Origin: Planctomyces sp.
GTDB taxonomy: Bacteria > Planctomycetota > Planctomycetia > Planctomycetales > Planctomycetaceae
Assembly (NCBI GenBank): GCA_005778115.1
Contig: SXKJ01000105.1
Span: 1-43,101 of the forward strand
DNA length: 43,101 nt
Direction: 5' to 3'
The position numbers and the translations under genes were made by a program. Within the stretch, counting starts at the first letter, position 1; every line of letters starts with the position of its first letter. Shown piece after piece: positions 9,801 through 17,571 of this stretch. The notes under the pieces are model-generated. The model was not told the origin of the DNA and searched no databases. It worked only from the letters and a program-made list of their open reading frames with translations.

Positions 9801-9865
9801 ATCAAGTCCGTGACTTAATTGGCTATCTGATGTCGCCGGATCAAGTGTCGTTGCCGAGCCCGTGA
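6842..9865 (+). CDS. PVC-type membrane-bound dehydrogenase with HEAT repeats and cytochrome c domain
   Basis: A 1007-residue exported protein with the three-part plan typical of Planctomycetota and Verrucomicrobia. Residues 1-24 are a signal. Residues about 45-430 form a beta-propeller of the putative membrane-bound dehydrogenase type (VPEGFRVELFAHEPDVQQP, WGPDGWLYGRHG, GGHAHSGLMIYQGDNWP). Residues about 430-850 are alpha-helical and HEAT-like. Residues about 865-1000 are the planctomycete haem-binding domain with CGNCH at 881-885 and a likely axial methionine at M976 (SLMPDGL). It should act in the periplasm as an oxidoreductase passing electrons to its own haem; the substrate is unknown, and sugars or alcohols are family guesses. 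AGGAG precedes ATG 6842 at good spacing. Confidence 0.92.
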   Translation: MSVIRGVACAAVVVLGVYAIGQSDEIPAPKNTQEITTPLLTPQEALAQMKVPEGFRVELFAHEPDVQQPISITTDERGRLWVAENYTYAESKLNFDPDQRDRIVVLEDSDGDGKSDKRKVFASGINKLTSVEVGFGGVWALAAPHLLFFPDKDRDDKPDGPPVVVLDGWDENAVRHNIVNGLKWGPDGWLYGRHGILATSVVGAPGASESQRTKINCGVWRYHPTRMVFEAVAHGTTNPWGFDFDQHGEMFLINTVIGHLWHVVPNSHWRRMYGTHFNPYLFGVMEQTADHFHWNTKEAWSDIRKLGVTDTTSAAGGGHAHSGLMIYQGDNWPKQYQGKAFTVNLHGRRLNCDRLERHEAGFTAKHEPDLLSTGDPWFRAIDLISGPDGGVYLADWSDIGECHENDGVHRTSGRIFKITYGTPKPPANLDLSRKTDIELIRMQSHANDWWTRQSRRVLQERTADKRLNEKVLVTLQVDFGREIDQTTTLRTFWTLNACGMASEHFLQTHLSHKYDRVRAWSVRLLCDLGDLSESSVSQLEFMASRESSGLVQLYLASALPRIPVAQRWKLAESLASRDEFEHDNMLPLLIWYGIEPSVGRDPVRAVKLIESCKMDRVRQFTARRITLELERQPAGLESLLELAAASQNEEIRHDILLGMSQAMSGWTKVAPPKGWAAVSELAAKSESVELKTLARELSVVFGDGRAMDELKALITNGGADVSARQQALRTLVTAKPEGLVALLHKLLDDRELIVEAIRGLATVDHAETPKRVLDRFARLTPEGKMIAISTLVSRPSYSKELLNAVAAEQISRREVSAFHARQILSFSDDELTKQLAKVWGEVRTSSAEKQQLAAKWKASLTPERLKTAKLSEGRALFNKSCGNCHVLFGSGKSAGPDLTGGNRRNLDYLLENILDPSATVAADFRMSVFGMKDGRVINGVVVEKSEKTLTVQTQTDRVTIQRAEIEEQKVSTLSLMPDGLFQNLTEDQVRDLIGYLMSPDQVSLPSP

Positions 9866-10048
9866 TGAGCTTGGCAATTTAGGTTGTCTCTTTCGCGAAA
9901 TCCGGGAATGCTGAAAAGTCCGACGGTGCGGCGCCGATGTTGACGACAGGTTGTTCTCGACCGAGCTGAACTGGCCGAATCGCTAACCCGCCAGCGCGTC
10001 ACGATGCCACCGGAGTCAGGTCAGCGAACGTCTGCCCCGGAGGCTGTC

Positions 10049-11515
10049 ATGTGGTTTACTCGCGTTCTGAATGTGGGAGTTGCGCTGACCCTCGTGTCGG
10101 CCGGCTGTCGCACATCGAACGTGGGGCAGGTTTCCAACCCGCCAGTGCCGCGCTCAACGAACGTTTTGGACGTCACATTCGAAATGGCCAGGCAGGTTGA
10201 AATCCTGCCCCACGTTGTACCGGCATCGTTTGAGGAGACGTCAGAACGACCTCTCACCAACGATGCCGATGACCCGTTTGCCGGACGCAATGAGTTGCCG
10301 CTCGACGAGTTGGTGGCAGCCGTGAAGGCGCGCAATCCCTCGTTGCAGGCAGCGCTGGCAACATGGAACGCGGCGGCGAACAAGTATCCGCAGGCGATCG
10401 CGCTCGACGATCCGATGTTTCAGTCAATGTACGCGCCGAAGTCCTGGGACGGGGCGTCGAACATACAAGGGTCGTACTACCTCGGAGTGGCTCAGAAGAT
10501 TCCCTGGTCGGGCAAGCGCGAACTGCGCGGCAATCAAGCAAACTGGGAGGCGTCGGCGACCTCGTTCGATGCGGGTGAAGTTCAATTGCGACTCACCGAA
10601 GCGGCGCGGATGGCTTACTTCGATTACTACCTCAATCAACGCGAACGCGAACTGAACGCCAGCAGTCGCGAAGCGATCAGCCGATTCCGAGATGTCGCGC
10701 GATCGAAGTACGAGGCCAATCAAGTTTCGCAGCAAGACGTCCTGCAAGCGGATGTCGAGCTGGCTCAGTTCGAGCAACGACAAATCGAGCTGACCCAAGA
10801 GCAGATCGTCGCGATTGCGCGGATCAACACGCTGCTGCACCGCCGCCCCGATCATCCGTTGCCCGCGCCACCGAGGAAGCTGTCCGTCGTCGAAGAACTT
10901 CCGCCCGTCACCGGACTGCGCGAGTGGGCCGTCGGCAATCGTCCAGAACTGCAAGCGATGGCTGCTCGTGTTCAGTCCGAGCAATCCGCTGTTGCGCTCG
11001 CCTGCAAAGAGTTCTATCCCGACTTCGAGGTCATGGCCCGCTATGACCGCTTCTGGACGGATCTCGAACAGCGACCGCAGCTCGGCCTGAACATGAACGT
11101 GCCGCTGAATCAATCGAAGCGTCACGCCGCCGTCCAAGAGGCGATGTGGCGCGTCCACAAAATGCAGGCGAACTACGATCAAGCCGCCGACACGATTCGC
11201 GGCGAGGTGCAGTCAGCATACGCTCGCGTGCAGGGGAGCCGTCGCAAGGTCGCCGTCTTCGAGTCCAAAATCCTTCCGGCCGCGCAAGACAATCTGCACG
11301 CAGCTCAATCCGGCTACGAAGCGGGAACGGTGGATTTCCTGCGACTGATCGAAGCACAACGACAACTTCTCGACCTGCGCGAGAAGTATCAGATGGCCGT
11401 CACCGACTTTCATCGCCGCACAGCCGAGCTTTCCAGAGCGGTTGGTCAAGACGTGCTCAGCCCGACTCGGCCTGTGCCAGTTCCCGCCTACGAACCACCA
11501 GAGTCAGCTCAATGA
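10049..11515 (+). CDS. TolC/CusC-family outer-membrane efflux lipoprotein
   Basis: A 488-residue outer-membrane channel protein. The start ATG 10049 has GGAGG 7 nt upstream and opens a lipoprotein signal with the lipobox ending at C20 (LTLVSAGC); the longer frame from 10004 would spoil it. Two TolC repeats follow (about 75-270 and 290-480), with the family pattern ARNPSLQAALATWNAAANKYPQA, ENQV-like loops and EAGTVDFLRLIEAQRQLLDLRE. Such proteins form the exit duct of tripartite pumps. The small cysteine-rich lipoprotein downstream hints at metal export, but no RND or adaptor gene is nearby. Odd feature: residues 24-56 are encoded by a 99-bp palindromic element inserted in frame. Confidence 0.9.
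   Translation: MWFTRVLNVGVALTLVSAGCRTSNVGQVSNPPVPRSTNVLDVTFEMARQVEILPHVVPASFEETSERPLTNDADDPFAGRNELPLDELVAAVKARNPSLQAALATWNAAANKYPQAIALDDPMFQSMYAPKSWDGASNIQGSYYLGVAQKIPWSGKRELRGNQANWEASATSFDAGEVQLRLTEAARMAYFDYYLNQRERELNASSREAISRFRDVARSKYEANQVSQQDVLQADVELAQFEQRQIELTQEQIVAIARINTLLHRRPDHPLPAPPRKLSVVEELPPVTGLREWAVGNRPELQAMAARVQSEQSAVALACKEFYPDFEVMARYDRFWTDLEQRPQLGLNMNVPLNQSKRHAAVQEAMWRVHKMQANYDQAADTIRGEVQSAYARVQGSRRKVAVFESKILPAAQDNLHAAQSGYEAGTVDFLRLIEAQRQLLDLREKYQMAVTDFHRRTAELSRAVGQDVLSPTRPVPVPAYEPPESAQ
10118..10216. repeat. in-frame palindromic element within a coding sequence
   Basis: The arms 10118-10143 and 10191-10216 are complementary at 23 of 26 positions, beginning AACGTGGGGCAGG and ending CCTGCCCCACGTT. 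The element is 99 bp, exactly 33 codons, and it encodes residues 24-56 of the TolC-like lipoprotein, directly after the lipid-anchored cysteine. A 21-nt stretch of its left arm is repeated exactly inside the BatA-like gene at 31939-31959. The insertion sits in what should be a flexible linker, which explains why it is tolerated. Confidence 0.85.
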
Positions 11516-11517
11516 CA

Positions 11518-11590
11518 GGCGAGCGGGGTGGCATCAGCCCCTCGGTACATTCACGGTTGGACCGGGGGACTGACGCCACTCCGCATCGCC
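11518..11590. repeat. palindromic element, family 1 (copy b)
   Basis: It begins 3 bp after the stop codon of the TolC-like gene. Left arm GGCGAGCGGGGTGGC and a right arm ending in ATCGCC pair over about 29 nt, with several mismatches and one single-base indel. This is the most decayed copy of the family. Confidence 0.8.
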
Positions 11591-11672
11591 AGAATGCCGC
11601 TCGGATGGATGCGCGAGGTATAACTCGATGGGCAGTCGCTTCACAGGATCTCATTCTCAGAAGGAGTGCATG

Positions 11673-12023
11673 ATGCGATTTGAACTCCTGACGGTGTTGA
11701 CGTTGGGATCAAGCTTCCTCCTCGGCTGTGGCGAGAAGTCCGCGCCCCAAACCGGCTTCGTCGCCGGACCGGCAGAGGAAGGGAGAATCGTCCACTCGAT
11801 CGCCCAACTTCCCGAAGAAGAACGTGCGCTCGCGATTGCTCAGAAATTCTGTGTCGTCGAGGACAAGAGCCGGCTCGGCTATATGGGCAAGCCGCACAAA
11901 ATTCTCGTGGAAGGCCAGCCGGTCTACCTGTGCTGTGCCGGTTGCGAGGAAGAGGCACTCAAAGATCCTAAGGCGACATTGGCGAAGGTCGAGAAGCTCA
12001 AACAAGCGGCGGCAAAGCCGTAA
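11673..12023 (+). CDS. small cysteine-rich lipoprotein, TRASH/YHS-like metal-binding
   Basis: A 116-residue lipoprotein. AAGGAG at 11661-11666 favours the second of two adjacent ATGs (11673) over 11670. The signal ends in the lipobox LLGC. The mature part has a lone Cys in KFCVVEDKSRLGYMG, then the cluster VYLCCAGCEEE followed by a helix with ALKDPKATLAKVEKLK. This spacing matches TRASH/YHS-type metal-binding modules found with copper or heavy-metal efflux systems. It lies downstream of the TolC-like lipoprotein, so a metal-export role for the pair is plausible; it could instead be a periplasmic metal chaperone acting alone. A family-1 palindrome separates the two genes and another follows its stop by 11 bp. 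Confidence 0.75.
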   Translation: MRFELLTVLTLGSSFLLGCGEKSAPQTGFVAGPAEEGRIVHSIAQLPEEERALAIAQKFCVVEDKSRLGYMGKPHKILVEGQPVYLCCAGCEEEALKDPKATLAKVEKLKQAAAKP

Positions 12024-12033
12024 AGAACTTCTT

Positions 12034-12105
12034 GGCGAGCGGGACGGCTTCAGCCCTCCGGTGAGTTCGATTCGGAACCGGGGGGCTGACGCCGCCCCGC
12101 TCGCC
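12034..12105. repeat. palindromic element, family 1 (copy c)
   Basis: The arms start GGCGAGCGGGACGGC and end GCCGCCCCGCTCGCC, complementary at 26 of 29 positions. It starts 11 bp after the stop of the small lipoprotein gene and ends 23 bp before the stop of the convergent DUF3592 gene, a place where a two-way terminator would be expected. Confidence 0.88.
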
Positions 12106-12128
12106 TGTCTTGTTCGAGGTCTCGCGTG

Positions 12129-13160
12129 TCAACGTTGCCCGGGCAATCCCGTCCACTCCTCCAGCCATTCCAGCATCGAAGTGGCTTCGAGGCTGTTGGT
12201 TGTTTGGAAGACCACTCGCTGCGCGGACTGGCCGTCATTGACGTTGAATCGCAGTAGAATCGAAAAGGTCAGACTAGAACTCTCATCGCAGCCGCTTTGG
12301 CGATCATCACTGACTTCCATTGCCAGCAAACGCGAACGTGCGACGGACAATTCCGGCATTTCGGCGGACGGTGGCCACGTCACGATTGACAGTCCGTCAT
12401 CTAAGATCAGCACCGGCTTCTCACGCCGTACCAGCGATCGTGTGTGCCAGTACGCCAAACTGCTGAGGGCAACGATCGCCATCCAAACGGCGATCATCAC
12501 AGTCAAGTCGTCGGACCAGCCTCCGATACCGACAACGAAGATTGCCACAAAGCTCAGCAGACTGGCAATGGTCAACGCCACTACCCAGGGCTGACCATTC
12601 GTTGGCAGGACGAACCAACGGTCTCCCTCGCGTCGCAGGGGTAATGACCGCAGGCCGCGTACTCGCCGTGAGATCCACTTCCAGCCTCCCAGCATGAGGA
12701 GATTGAACGGCAGCAAGAACAATGCGAAGGAGAGCGGCATTCCATTGAGAGTGCGATCCAGTGCCGAGTCGCTCGGATCGTTCGGGTTGTAGATAACATC
12801 CACTTGTTGTCCGACGGGATAGCGTGTCAACGTGAGTTGCGCCTTCGACGGCCGACTGACGTCTCGCAGATTCAAGAAGTGCAGTCGCTGCCCCGTGAAC
12901 TCCTGGCCGTTGACCGTGTAGCGAAAGCGGACTTTCGTATCGAACGACTCGTTGACCTCGCGCTGCTCGGCGCTGTGAGTGATTTCGCCCGGCACGCTGG
13001 GATACCACTGAGCCGCGATGTTCTTCGCCGTCAGAAACAACAGCAGCCCGTCGGGGACGAGGACGATCAGCGACCACACCAGCAGGCCAAATACAGCAGG
13101 GCTGGCGTTCAGCAATCGTTCACGCCACGAGCCGGATTCAGAAGGAGATTTGACGAACAT
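12129..13160 (-). CDS. DUF3592-domain membrane protein
   Basis: A 343-residue polytopic membrane protein. Hydrophobic segments lie near residues 20-45, 143-163, 195-215 and 218-238. The soluble loop between the first two (about 50-130) is the DUF3592 domain: WYPSVPGEITHSAEQ, then KVRFRYTVNGQEFTGQRLHF and YPVGQQVDVIYNPNDPSDS. Domains of this type are widespread in bacteria and eukaryotes without an assigned role. The gene starts 10 bp after the stop of the dipeptidase gene on the same strand, so the two probably share an mRNA. A link between the functions is not evident. Confidence 0.82.
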   Translation of the reverse strand: MFVKSPSESGSWRERLLNASPAVFGLLVWSLIVLVPDGLLLFLTAKNIAAQWYPSVPGEITHSAEQREVNESFDTKVRFRYTVNGQEFTGQRLHFLNLRDVSRPSKAQLTLTRYPVGQQVDVIYNPNDPSDSALDRTLNGMPLSFALFLLPFNLLMLGGWKWISRRVRGLRSLPLRREGDRWFVLPTNGQPWVVALTIASLLSFVAIFVVGIGGWSDDLTVMIAVWMAIVALSSLAYWHTRSLVRREKPVLILDDGLSIVTWPPSAEMPELSVARSRLLAMEVSDDRQSGCDESSSLTFSILLRFNVNDGQSAQRVVFQTTNSLEATSMLEWLEEWTGLPGQR

Positions 13161-13170
13161 CGACGCGGCC

Positions 13171-14382
13171 TCAATTCTTCGCCAAATCGCGAGCCACTTC
13201 TTCCGACCGCCGCATCACGCGCAGGATGTTGCCGCTCATCAGTTGATGAATCTGCGACGCCGAGTAGCCGCGCGTCAGCAGCACCTGCGTGATGACTGGG
13301 TACTTCGAGACGTCTTCCAATTGCTTGGGAACTTTGTCGATGCCGTCGAAGTCGGAGCCCAGGCCGACGTGGTCGATGCCGGCGACTTTGATGATGTGCT
13401 CGATGTGATCGGCCACGTCGTAGATGTCGCCGGATTCGATCGGATTGTCGGCGAGCCAACGTTTGCGAGCGGATTGATAATCTTTCTCCGCGGGAAACTT
13501 GCGATGCAGTTCGCGCGAGACTTCGAACATCTTTGCCCGCCGCCTGGCCGACTCCGGGTGGATGAAGCCGGAATAAAAGTTGACCATTACCACGCCACCG
13601 TTCTTGGCGGTCAACTTCAGGATGTCGTCCGGCACGTTGCGAGGGTGATCCGCAACCGCACGTGCGGAGGAATGCGAGAAGATGATCGGCGCTTTGCTGA
13701 CGGCCAGCGCGTCGCGCATCGTGTCGGGCGAGACGTGTGAGAGATCAACCAACATGCCCAAGCGATTCATTTCGAGGACAACTTCCTCGCCGAATTTCGT
13801 CAGCCCACCGTGCTTCGCTTCATCGGTCGCCGAGTCCGCCCAGGCCAGCGTGTCCGAATGCGTCAGCGTCATGTAGCCAACGCCGAGTTCTCTCAGCCGC
13901 CGCAGTTTGTCGAGCGAGTTTTCCATCGAATGGCCCCCCTCGACGCCGATCAGCGAGGCGATCTTGCCGGCCTTCTGAATTCGTGTGACATCGTCCGCCG
14001 TTTTGGCGAACTCAAAGACTTCGGGATACCGCTTGACCAGCGCCTGGATGATCGCGATTTGTTCGAGCGTCATCGTGAAGGCACGATTCTCTTTCGAGGA
14101 CTCGGCCGGGACATAGGCCGCCCAGTATTGCGCGCCGACATTGCCGACTCGCAGACGCGGGATATCGGTTTGAAACCGTGGCACTCCGGCCGCGATGTCC
14201 GCCTTGTCGAACGTTCCGCCCGCCTTCTGCCGCACTTCCCACGGCAAGTCGTTGTGACCGTCGAACACGAAGCCGGCCGAGTGAACTCGCCGAGCCTCGT
14301 CGCTGATGACGACCAGCGGCTTGTCGGCGGCAACGGCGAAACTGCTTGCGCTGACGAGCAGCGCCAAAAAGATGTGTCGCAT
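13171..14382 (-). CDS. membrane dipeptidase, peptidase family M19
   Basis: A 403-residue secreted zinc dipeptidase of the renal dipeptidase family. A Sec signal ([19 protein letters not shown]) precedes the catalytic domain. Zinc and active-site residues are in place: H43 and D45 in FDGHNDLPW, the bridging Glu in [12 protein letters not shown], His in [11 protein letters not shown] and His in [11 protein letters not shown]. The C-terminal part has [11 protein letters not shown]. Family members cleave dipeptides, including those with a D-residue at the C-terminus, and act outside the cytoplasm. The gene is followed closely by the DUF3592 gene. A palindromic element lies between its start and the end of the upstream glycosidase-like gene. 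Confidence 0.95.
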   Translation of the reverse strand: MRHIFLALLVSASSFAVAADKPLVVISDEARRVHSAGFVFDGHNDLPWEVRQKAGGTFDKADIAAGVPRFQTDIPRLRVGNVGAQYWAAYVPAESSKENRAFTMTLEQIAIIQALVKRYPEVFEFAKTADDVTRIQKAGKIASLIGVEGGHSMENSLDKLRRLRELGVGYMTLTHSDTLAWADSATDEAKHGGLTKFGEEVVLEMNRLGMLVDLSHVSPDTMRDALAVSKAPIIFSHSSARAVADHPRNVPDDILKLTAKNGGVVMVNFYSGFIHPESARRRAKMFEVSRELHRKFPAEKDYQSARKRWLADNPIESGDIYDVADHIEHIIKVAGIDHVGLGSDFDGIDKVPKQLEDVSKYPVITQVLLTRGYSASQIHQLMSGNILRVMRRSEEVARDLAKN

Positions 14383-14393
14383 AAGTCCAAAAC

Positions 14394-14473
14394 CGTAGGG
14401 TGGGTCGAGTCATCGAGACCCACCGCGAACCAATATTGATCTGGTGGGTCTCGATGACTCGACCCGCCCTACG
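14394..14473. repeat. palindromic element, family 2
   Basis: Arms 14394-14424 and 14443-14473, each 31 nt, pair at 30 of 31 positions around an 18-nt loop. The ends are CGTAGGGTGGG and CCCGCCCTACG. On the minus strand it begins 15 bp after the stop of the glycosidase-like gene and ends 12 bp before the dipeptidase start, so it occupies the whole intergenic spacer. Confidence 0.9.
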
Positions 14474-14487
14474 TTTGAGAAACTGCG

Positions 14488-16350
14488 CTATCGCAACCGC
14501 ACGACGCCGTAGACCAGGAACTTCGGTACGACGAAACGGACGCGGCCGCCAGCAACTTCGCAGGTCAGTTTGGTCGGCTCAGTCTCCTCAGGCGTGAGGA
14601 ATTCCGCCGTGCTGATCGTCACACCTTCCGGCAAACGCAGATCGACGCGAACTTCCTCGACGATAATGGGCTGTTCGTCTTTGATCCCTCCGCCGGCGCT
14701 GTGCTTTTCTTTGGGTTCGATGCGGTTGTAATTCACGAGATGCAGCGCGAGTTCGTTGCGTTGCGGATGCTTCGACAGCGACGCTCGAACTGTCTTGGGG
14801 GCAGCGATGTGGCTGCGGTCAGCGAGCTGGTCCGGCAGCGGAGTCTCAGCGTCGAGAGACACCACTTGCCGATAACGCGCGGCGAGTTCCGGTGCGACGC
14901 TGTCATCCGGTTTGATGTCGAACAGAACGTGATCGTCGAGCAGCCGGCCGCCGACTTCTCGGAAGCGAGCCAGCGGCTTGAGATCACCGTTGTGCGTAGC
15001 TTTGCGTGGGAACAGCAGCAGGCTTTCGTGCTGTGGCTGATGCCAGCGGAACAGTTCGTCGTGCTTCTTGAGGAATTGGTAATAGCGAGCAATCTCTGTC
15101 CGAGCCTGCGGATCTTTGAAGCGGGTGTAGAAGCCCATCGGAGCACCGCAGTTCGCGGCGAGTTCGGAGATCGAGACGCGGGTGCGCGTGTTTTCGTACT
15201 TGCCGAGCGTGAACGGCTTGTTGCCGAACATGCCGCGGATGTACCGCGCCTGCAATGTCCCTTCACCTAACATCCCTTCGGCCAAGTCGGTGTAGTGAGC
15301 CGAGCCTCCCGTGCTGTACCAGAGATAGCTTTCGTCGCGGCCCCACAGATCACCGGGGAGCAGACATCGTTCATCGCCATTGAGCTGATTGAAGTTGCCG
15401 AGGTGGTTCCATTGCCCGACCAATAAGTCCGGCTTGAGCGAGCGGCCGTACTTCACGAAGACCTCATCGAACGCCTGTTTGTTGGCGACTTGCGAGAACC
15501 GGAGCATCTCGCGCCGCAGCGGCGTTGATTCTTCCGGCTTGTGCCAACTGACGATCTCGGTGAAGCGGTGGGATTTCAGATCAGAGATTTCAAATTTGGA
15601 TTTCAGATCCTCGGCAGTAAATCGCTCGCCGAGGTATTTCGTGAACTCGGCGACGCAGTGCTGGCAGTGGCAGTCGTGCCGATAGAAGTAGTTGATCATG
15701 AATCCGTCGCAGCCTTGTTCGATGCCATGCTTGGTCCACGCCTTCAGGACCGTTCGCCAGTGCGGGTTGTTGAGGCAGGCCCAATACTCCTTCATGCCGC
15801 CGATGCTGTAGTTGTTGTTCGTGATCGGCTTCCCCGCGGCGTCGATCTCCAGCAACTCCATCGGATCAGCGACTGGCTTGGGGCCGAGCAACTTCTCGTC
15901 CCAGAGTTCGCGATAGAACTTTAAGAACCCACGTGGCCCGCCCGGTTCGGCCGGCTTGTTCTTGGCTTCCGGAATTGGCGGACTGTCGGGATCGCCGACG
16001 AGGAACTTCACGTTGATATGCCCGACGACTTTGATGCCGCGCTGATGAATCTCGCGATTGAGATTCGCCAGCCACTCGCGGTTCTCATTGAATCCAACGA
16101 GCGGGAAGTGCGCTGGGTATCCCTTGCCGTGCGGCGTGTGTGCCAAGCTCCAAAAGTGTGCTCCGTAAAAGCCAACTTGCGCGATGTCCGGCTTGGCTTC
16201 CGTGAGAAACGGCAGGTACTCCGGATCGGCGTACTCTGCCCAGTGAGCAACTAGCGTTGAAAACTCACGCGGCTTGGGCGGTTCCGTTTGAGCCAATGCC
16301 AAGTTGGAGAGGCTCGCCAAAAATAGGGCGGCGACGACAGGCAGTTTCAT
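14488..16350 (-). CDS. secreted TIM-barrel glycoside hydrolase-like protein
   Basis: A 620-residue exported protein. The ATG at 16350 opens a good signal peptide (MKLPVVAALFLASLSNLALA) with AAAGGGAG upstream; an open extension to 16713 runs across a palindrome and the divergent gene and is rejected. Residues about 25-400 look like a TIM barrel of the glycosidase superfamily (HWAEYADPEYLPFLTEAKPD, INREIHQRG-like helix, GCDGFMINYFYRHDCHCQHC, where the cysteine cluster is common in the family). The C-terminal 200 residues form beta domains (LALHLVNYNRIEPK). It probably hydrolyses an exported polysaccharide, but no catalytic pair can be assigned. Residues about 248-260 are encoded by a low-complexity insertion (15571-15609). 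Confidence 0.7.
   Translation of the reverse strand: MKLPVVAALFLASLSNLALAQTEPPKPREFSTLVAHWAEYADPEYLPFLTEAKPDIAQVGFYGAHFWSLAHTPHGKGYPAHFPLVGFNENREWLANLNREIHQRGIKVVGHINVKFLVGDPDSPPIPEAKNKPAEPGGPRGFLKFYRELWDEKLLGPKPVADPMELLEIDAAGKPITNNNYSIGGMKEYWACLNNPHWRTVLKAWTKHGIEQGCDGFMINYFYRHDCHCQHCVAEFTKYLGERFTAEDLKSKFEISDLKSHRFTEIVSWHKPEESTPLRREMLRFSQVANKQAFDEVFVKYGRSLKPDLLVGQWNHLGNFNQLNGDERCLLPGDLWGRDESYLWYSTGGSAHYTDLAEGMLGEGTLQARYIRGMFGNKPFTLGKYENTRTRVSISELAANCGAPMGFYTRFKDPQARTEIARYYQFLKKHDELFRWHQPQHESLLLFPRKATHNGDLKPLARFREVGGRLLDDHVLFDIKPDDSVAPELAARYRQVVSLDAETPLPDQLADRSHIAAPKTVRASLSKHPQRNELALHLVNYNRIEPKEKHSAGGGIKDEQPIIVEEVRVDLRLPEGVTISTAEFLTPEETEPTKLTCEVAGGRVRFVVPKFLVYGVVRLR
15571..15609. repeat. low-complexity AT-rich insertion inside the glycosidase-like gene
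   Basis: The motif GATTTCAGATC recurs within 40 bp around GATTTCAAATTT, producing the peptide SKFEISDLKS on the coding strand. Its AT content is far above that of the gene around it, and it lies in frame between two conserved helices. It looks like a short repeat that entered the gene and kept the frame. Confidence 0.6.
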
Positions 16351-16381
16351 TTGACTCCCTTTCGTAATCCACGAGTTTGCC

Positions 16382-16452
16382 GGTGAGCGGGGCGGCGTCA
16401 GCTCCCCGGTGCATTCGACACCAGACCGGGGGCTGACGCCGCCCCGCGCGCC
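16382..16452. repeat. palindromic element, family 1 (copy d)
   Basis: Arms starting GGTGAGCGGGGCGGC and ending GCCGCCCCGCGCGCC. Unlike the other copies it lies between two divergent genes, 32 bp upstream of the glycosidase-like start and 110 bp before the HAD-like start, so here it can only affect 5' ends. Confidence 0.85.
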
Positions 16453-16561
16453 AGTGTCACGTTCGCGCAGACTACTCATTTCTGATCTCTGACAACATGG
16501 ACCAGACGATGTTCGATCGGTTGGGTTGACGTCTTCGCAACTCGTCCGATACACGCCCGCC

Positions 16562-17521
16562 ATGTCGAAGACGTTGATGGAATATGCCGAGTGGCTTGCC
16601 CACCGAGACGATCTGATTTGGCCGGCCGCGCCGCCGAGTGTGCCTCGGAAGGCGGTGCCGAAGATTAAGCCGCTGCCGGGAATCAAAGCGGTGACTTGGA
16701 ATGTGTACGGCACTTTGCTGCGGATTACGGACGGAGACTTGTCGTTGCTGCCGGCTCAAGAACTGCGGATGCAGGTCGCGCTGGAGAAGACGATCAAAGA
16801 GTTCAACATGTGGCACAGCATGAGCCGCAAGCCGGGCGAGCCGTGGGTGCAGCTCTTCTCTCAATACAAAGACTTGCTGGCGGAAATGCAGCTGACGGTG
16901 CCGGCCAAGAAGGGAGACATCGGCCAGGTCGATGTGGTGAAACTGTGGCGTAAGCTGATCTCGCGGCTGGAGCAGAAGGAGTATGAATACGACGCCGAGT
17001 TCTACGGCGACGACGACGAGTACGCCGAAAAGGTCGCGTTCTTCTTTCATTCCTGCCTGGCCGGAGTCGCGGCGATGGACAAAGCGGCGACGGTCGTCAA
17101 AGCGGTGGCAGATGCCGGCTTTGCTCAAGGACTGCTGGCGGACGGGCAGTCCTTCACGCTGACGCAGTTGTTGCGAGCGTTCCAAGCCACCACTAAATTG
17201 CCGCCGCTGAATCAACTGTTCGCGCCCGGCTGTCTGGTCCTGTCGCACGACGTGGGAGTGAGAAAGCCTTCGCTAACGTTGTTCAACACCGCCGCCGAGG
17301 CGTTTGCTCGGCAGGACATCGAGCCGTCCGAAGTTTTGTATGTCAGCAACCGTTGGCCCGATGACCTGACCGTCGCCAAGCAGATCGGCTTCCGCACCGT
17401 TCTGTTTGCCGGAGATAAGAACAGCGTCCAAGCGTCAGCCGAGGAACTCCTGACTTCTGAACTTCGTCCCGACCGACTTCTGACAGAACTGACTCAGATT
17501 CGGAATCTGTTGGAATCCTGA
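16562..17521 (+). CDS. HAD-superfamily protein lacking the nucleophile aspartate
   Basis: A 319-residue protein with the haloacid-dehalogenase fold. Motif I is normally D-x-Y/D-G-T; here it reads TWNVYGTLL with Asn at position 47 in place of the nucleophile. Motif III (GVRKPSLTLFNTA) and motif IV (LYVSNRWPDDLTVAKQIGF) keep the Lys and Asp residues. A helical cap (about 65-170) with an acidic patch (EYDAEFYGDDDEY) separates motif I from the rest. Without the nucleophile, phosphatase or dehalogenase activity is doubtful; it may be a binding protein. The ATG 16562 is chosen over a TTG at 16526. It is followed by a FabZ-like gene after 50 bp. Confidence 0.82.
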   Translation: MSKTLMEYAEWLAHRDDLIWPAAPPSVPRKAVPKIKPLPGIKAVTWNVYGTLLRITDGDLSLLPAQELRMQVALEKTIKEFNMWHSMSRKPGEPWVQLFSQYKDLLAEMQLTVPAKKGDIGQVDVVKLWRKLISRLEQKEYEYDAEFYGDDDEYAEKVAFFFHSCLAGVAAMDKAATVVKAVADAGFAQGLLADGQSFTLTQLLRAFQATTKLPPLNQLFAPGCLVLSHDVGVRKPSLTLFNTAAEAFARQDIEPSEVLYVSNRWPDDLTVAKQIGFRTVLFAGDKNSVQASAEELLTSELRPDRLLTELTQIRNLLES

Positions 17522-17571
17522 CTCGTCGTTGATCATTCAAGACCGTAACCCCACTTCCCTTGTGGTTCCCC

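Noticed and set aside
11518..12105. Family-1 palindromes as a CRISPR array
   Set aside because: Each unit is an inverted repeat, not a direct repeat; spacing is irregular and whole genes lie between copies.
14400..14597. Small frame starting in the family-2 palindrome
   Set aside because: The translation is just the repeat plus antisense of the glycosidase-like gene.
16351..16713. 121-codon N-terminal extension of the glycosidase-like protein
   Set aside because: Runs through a palindromic repeat and the start of the divergent HAD-like gene; a clean signal peptide begins at 16350.
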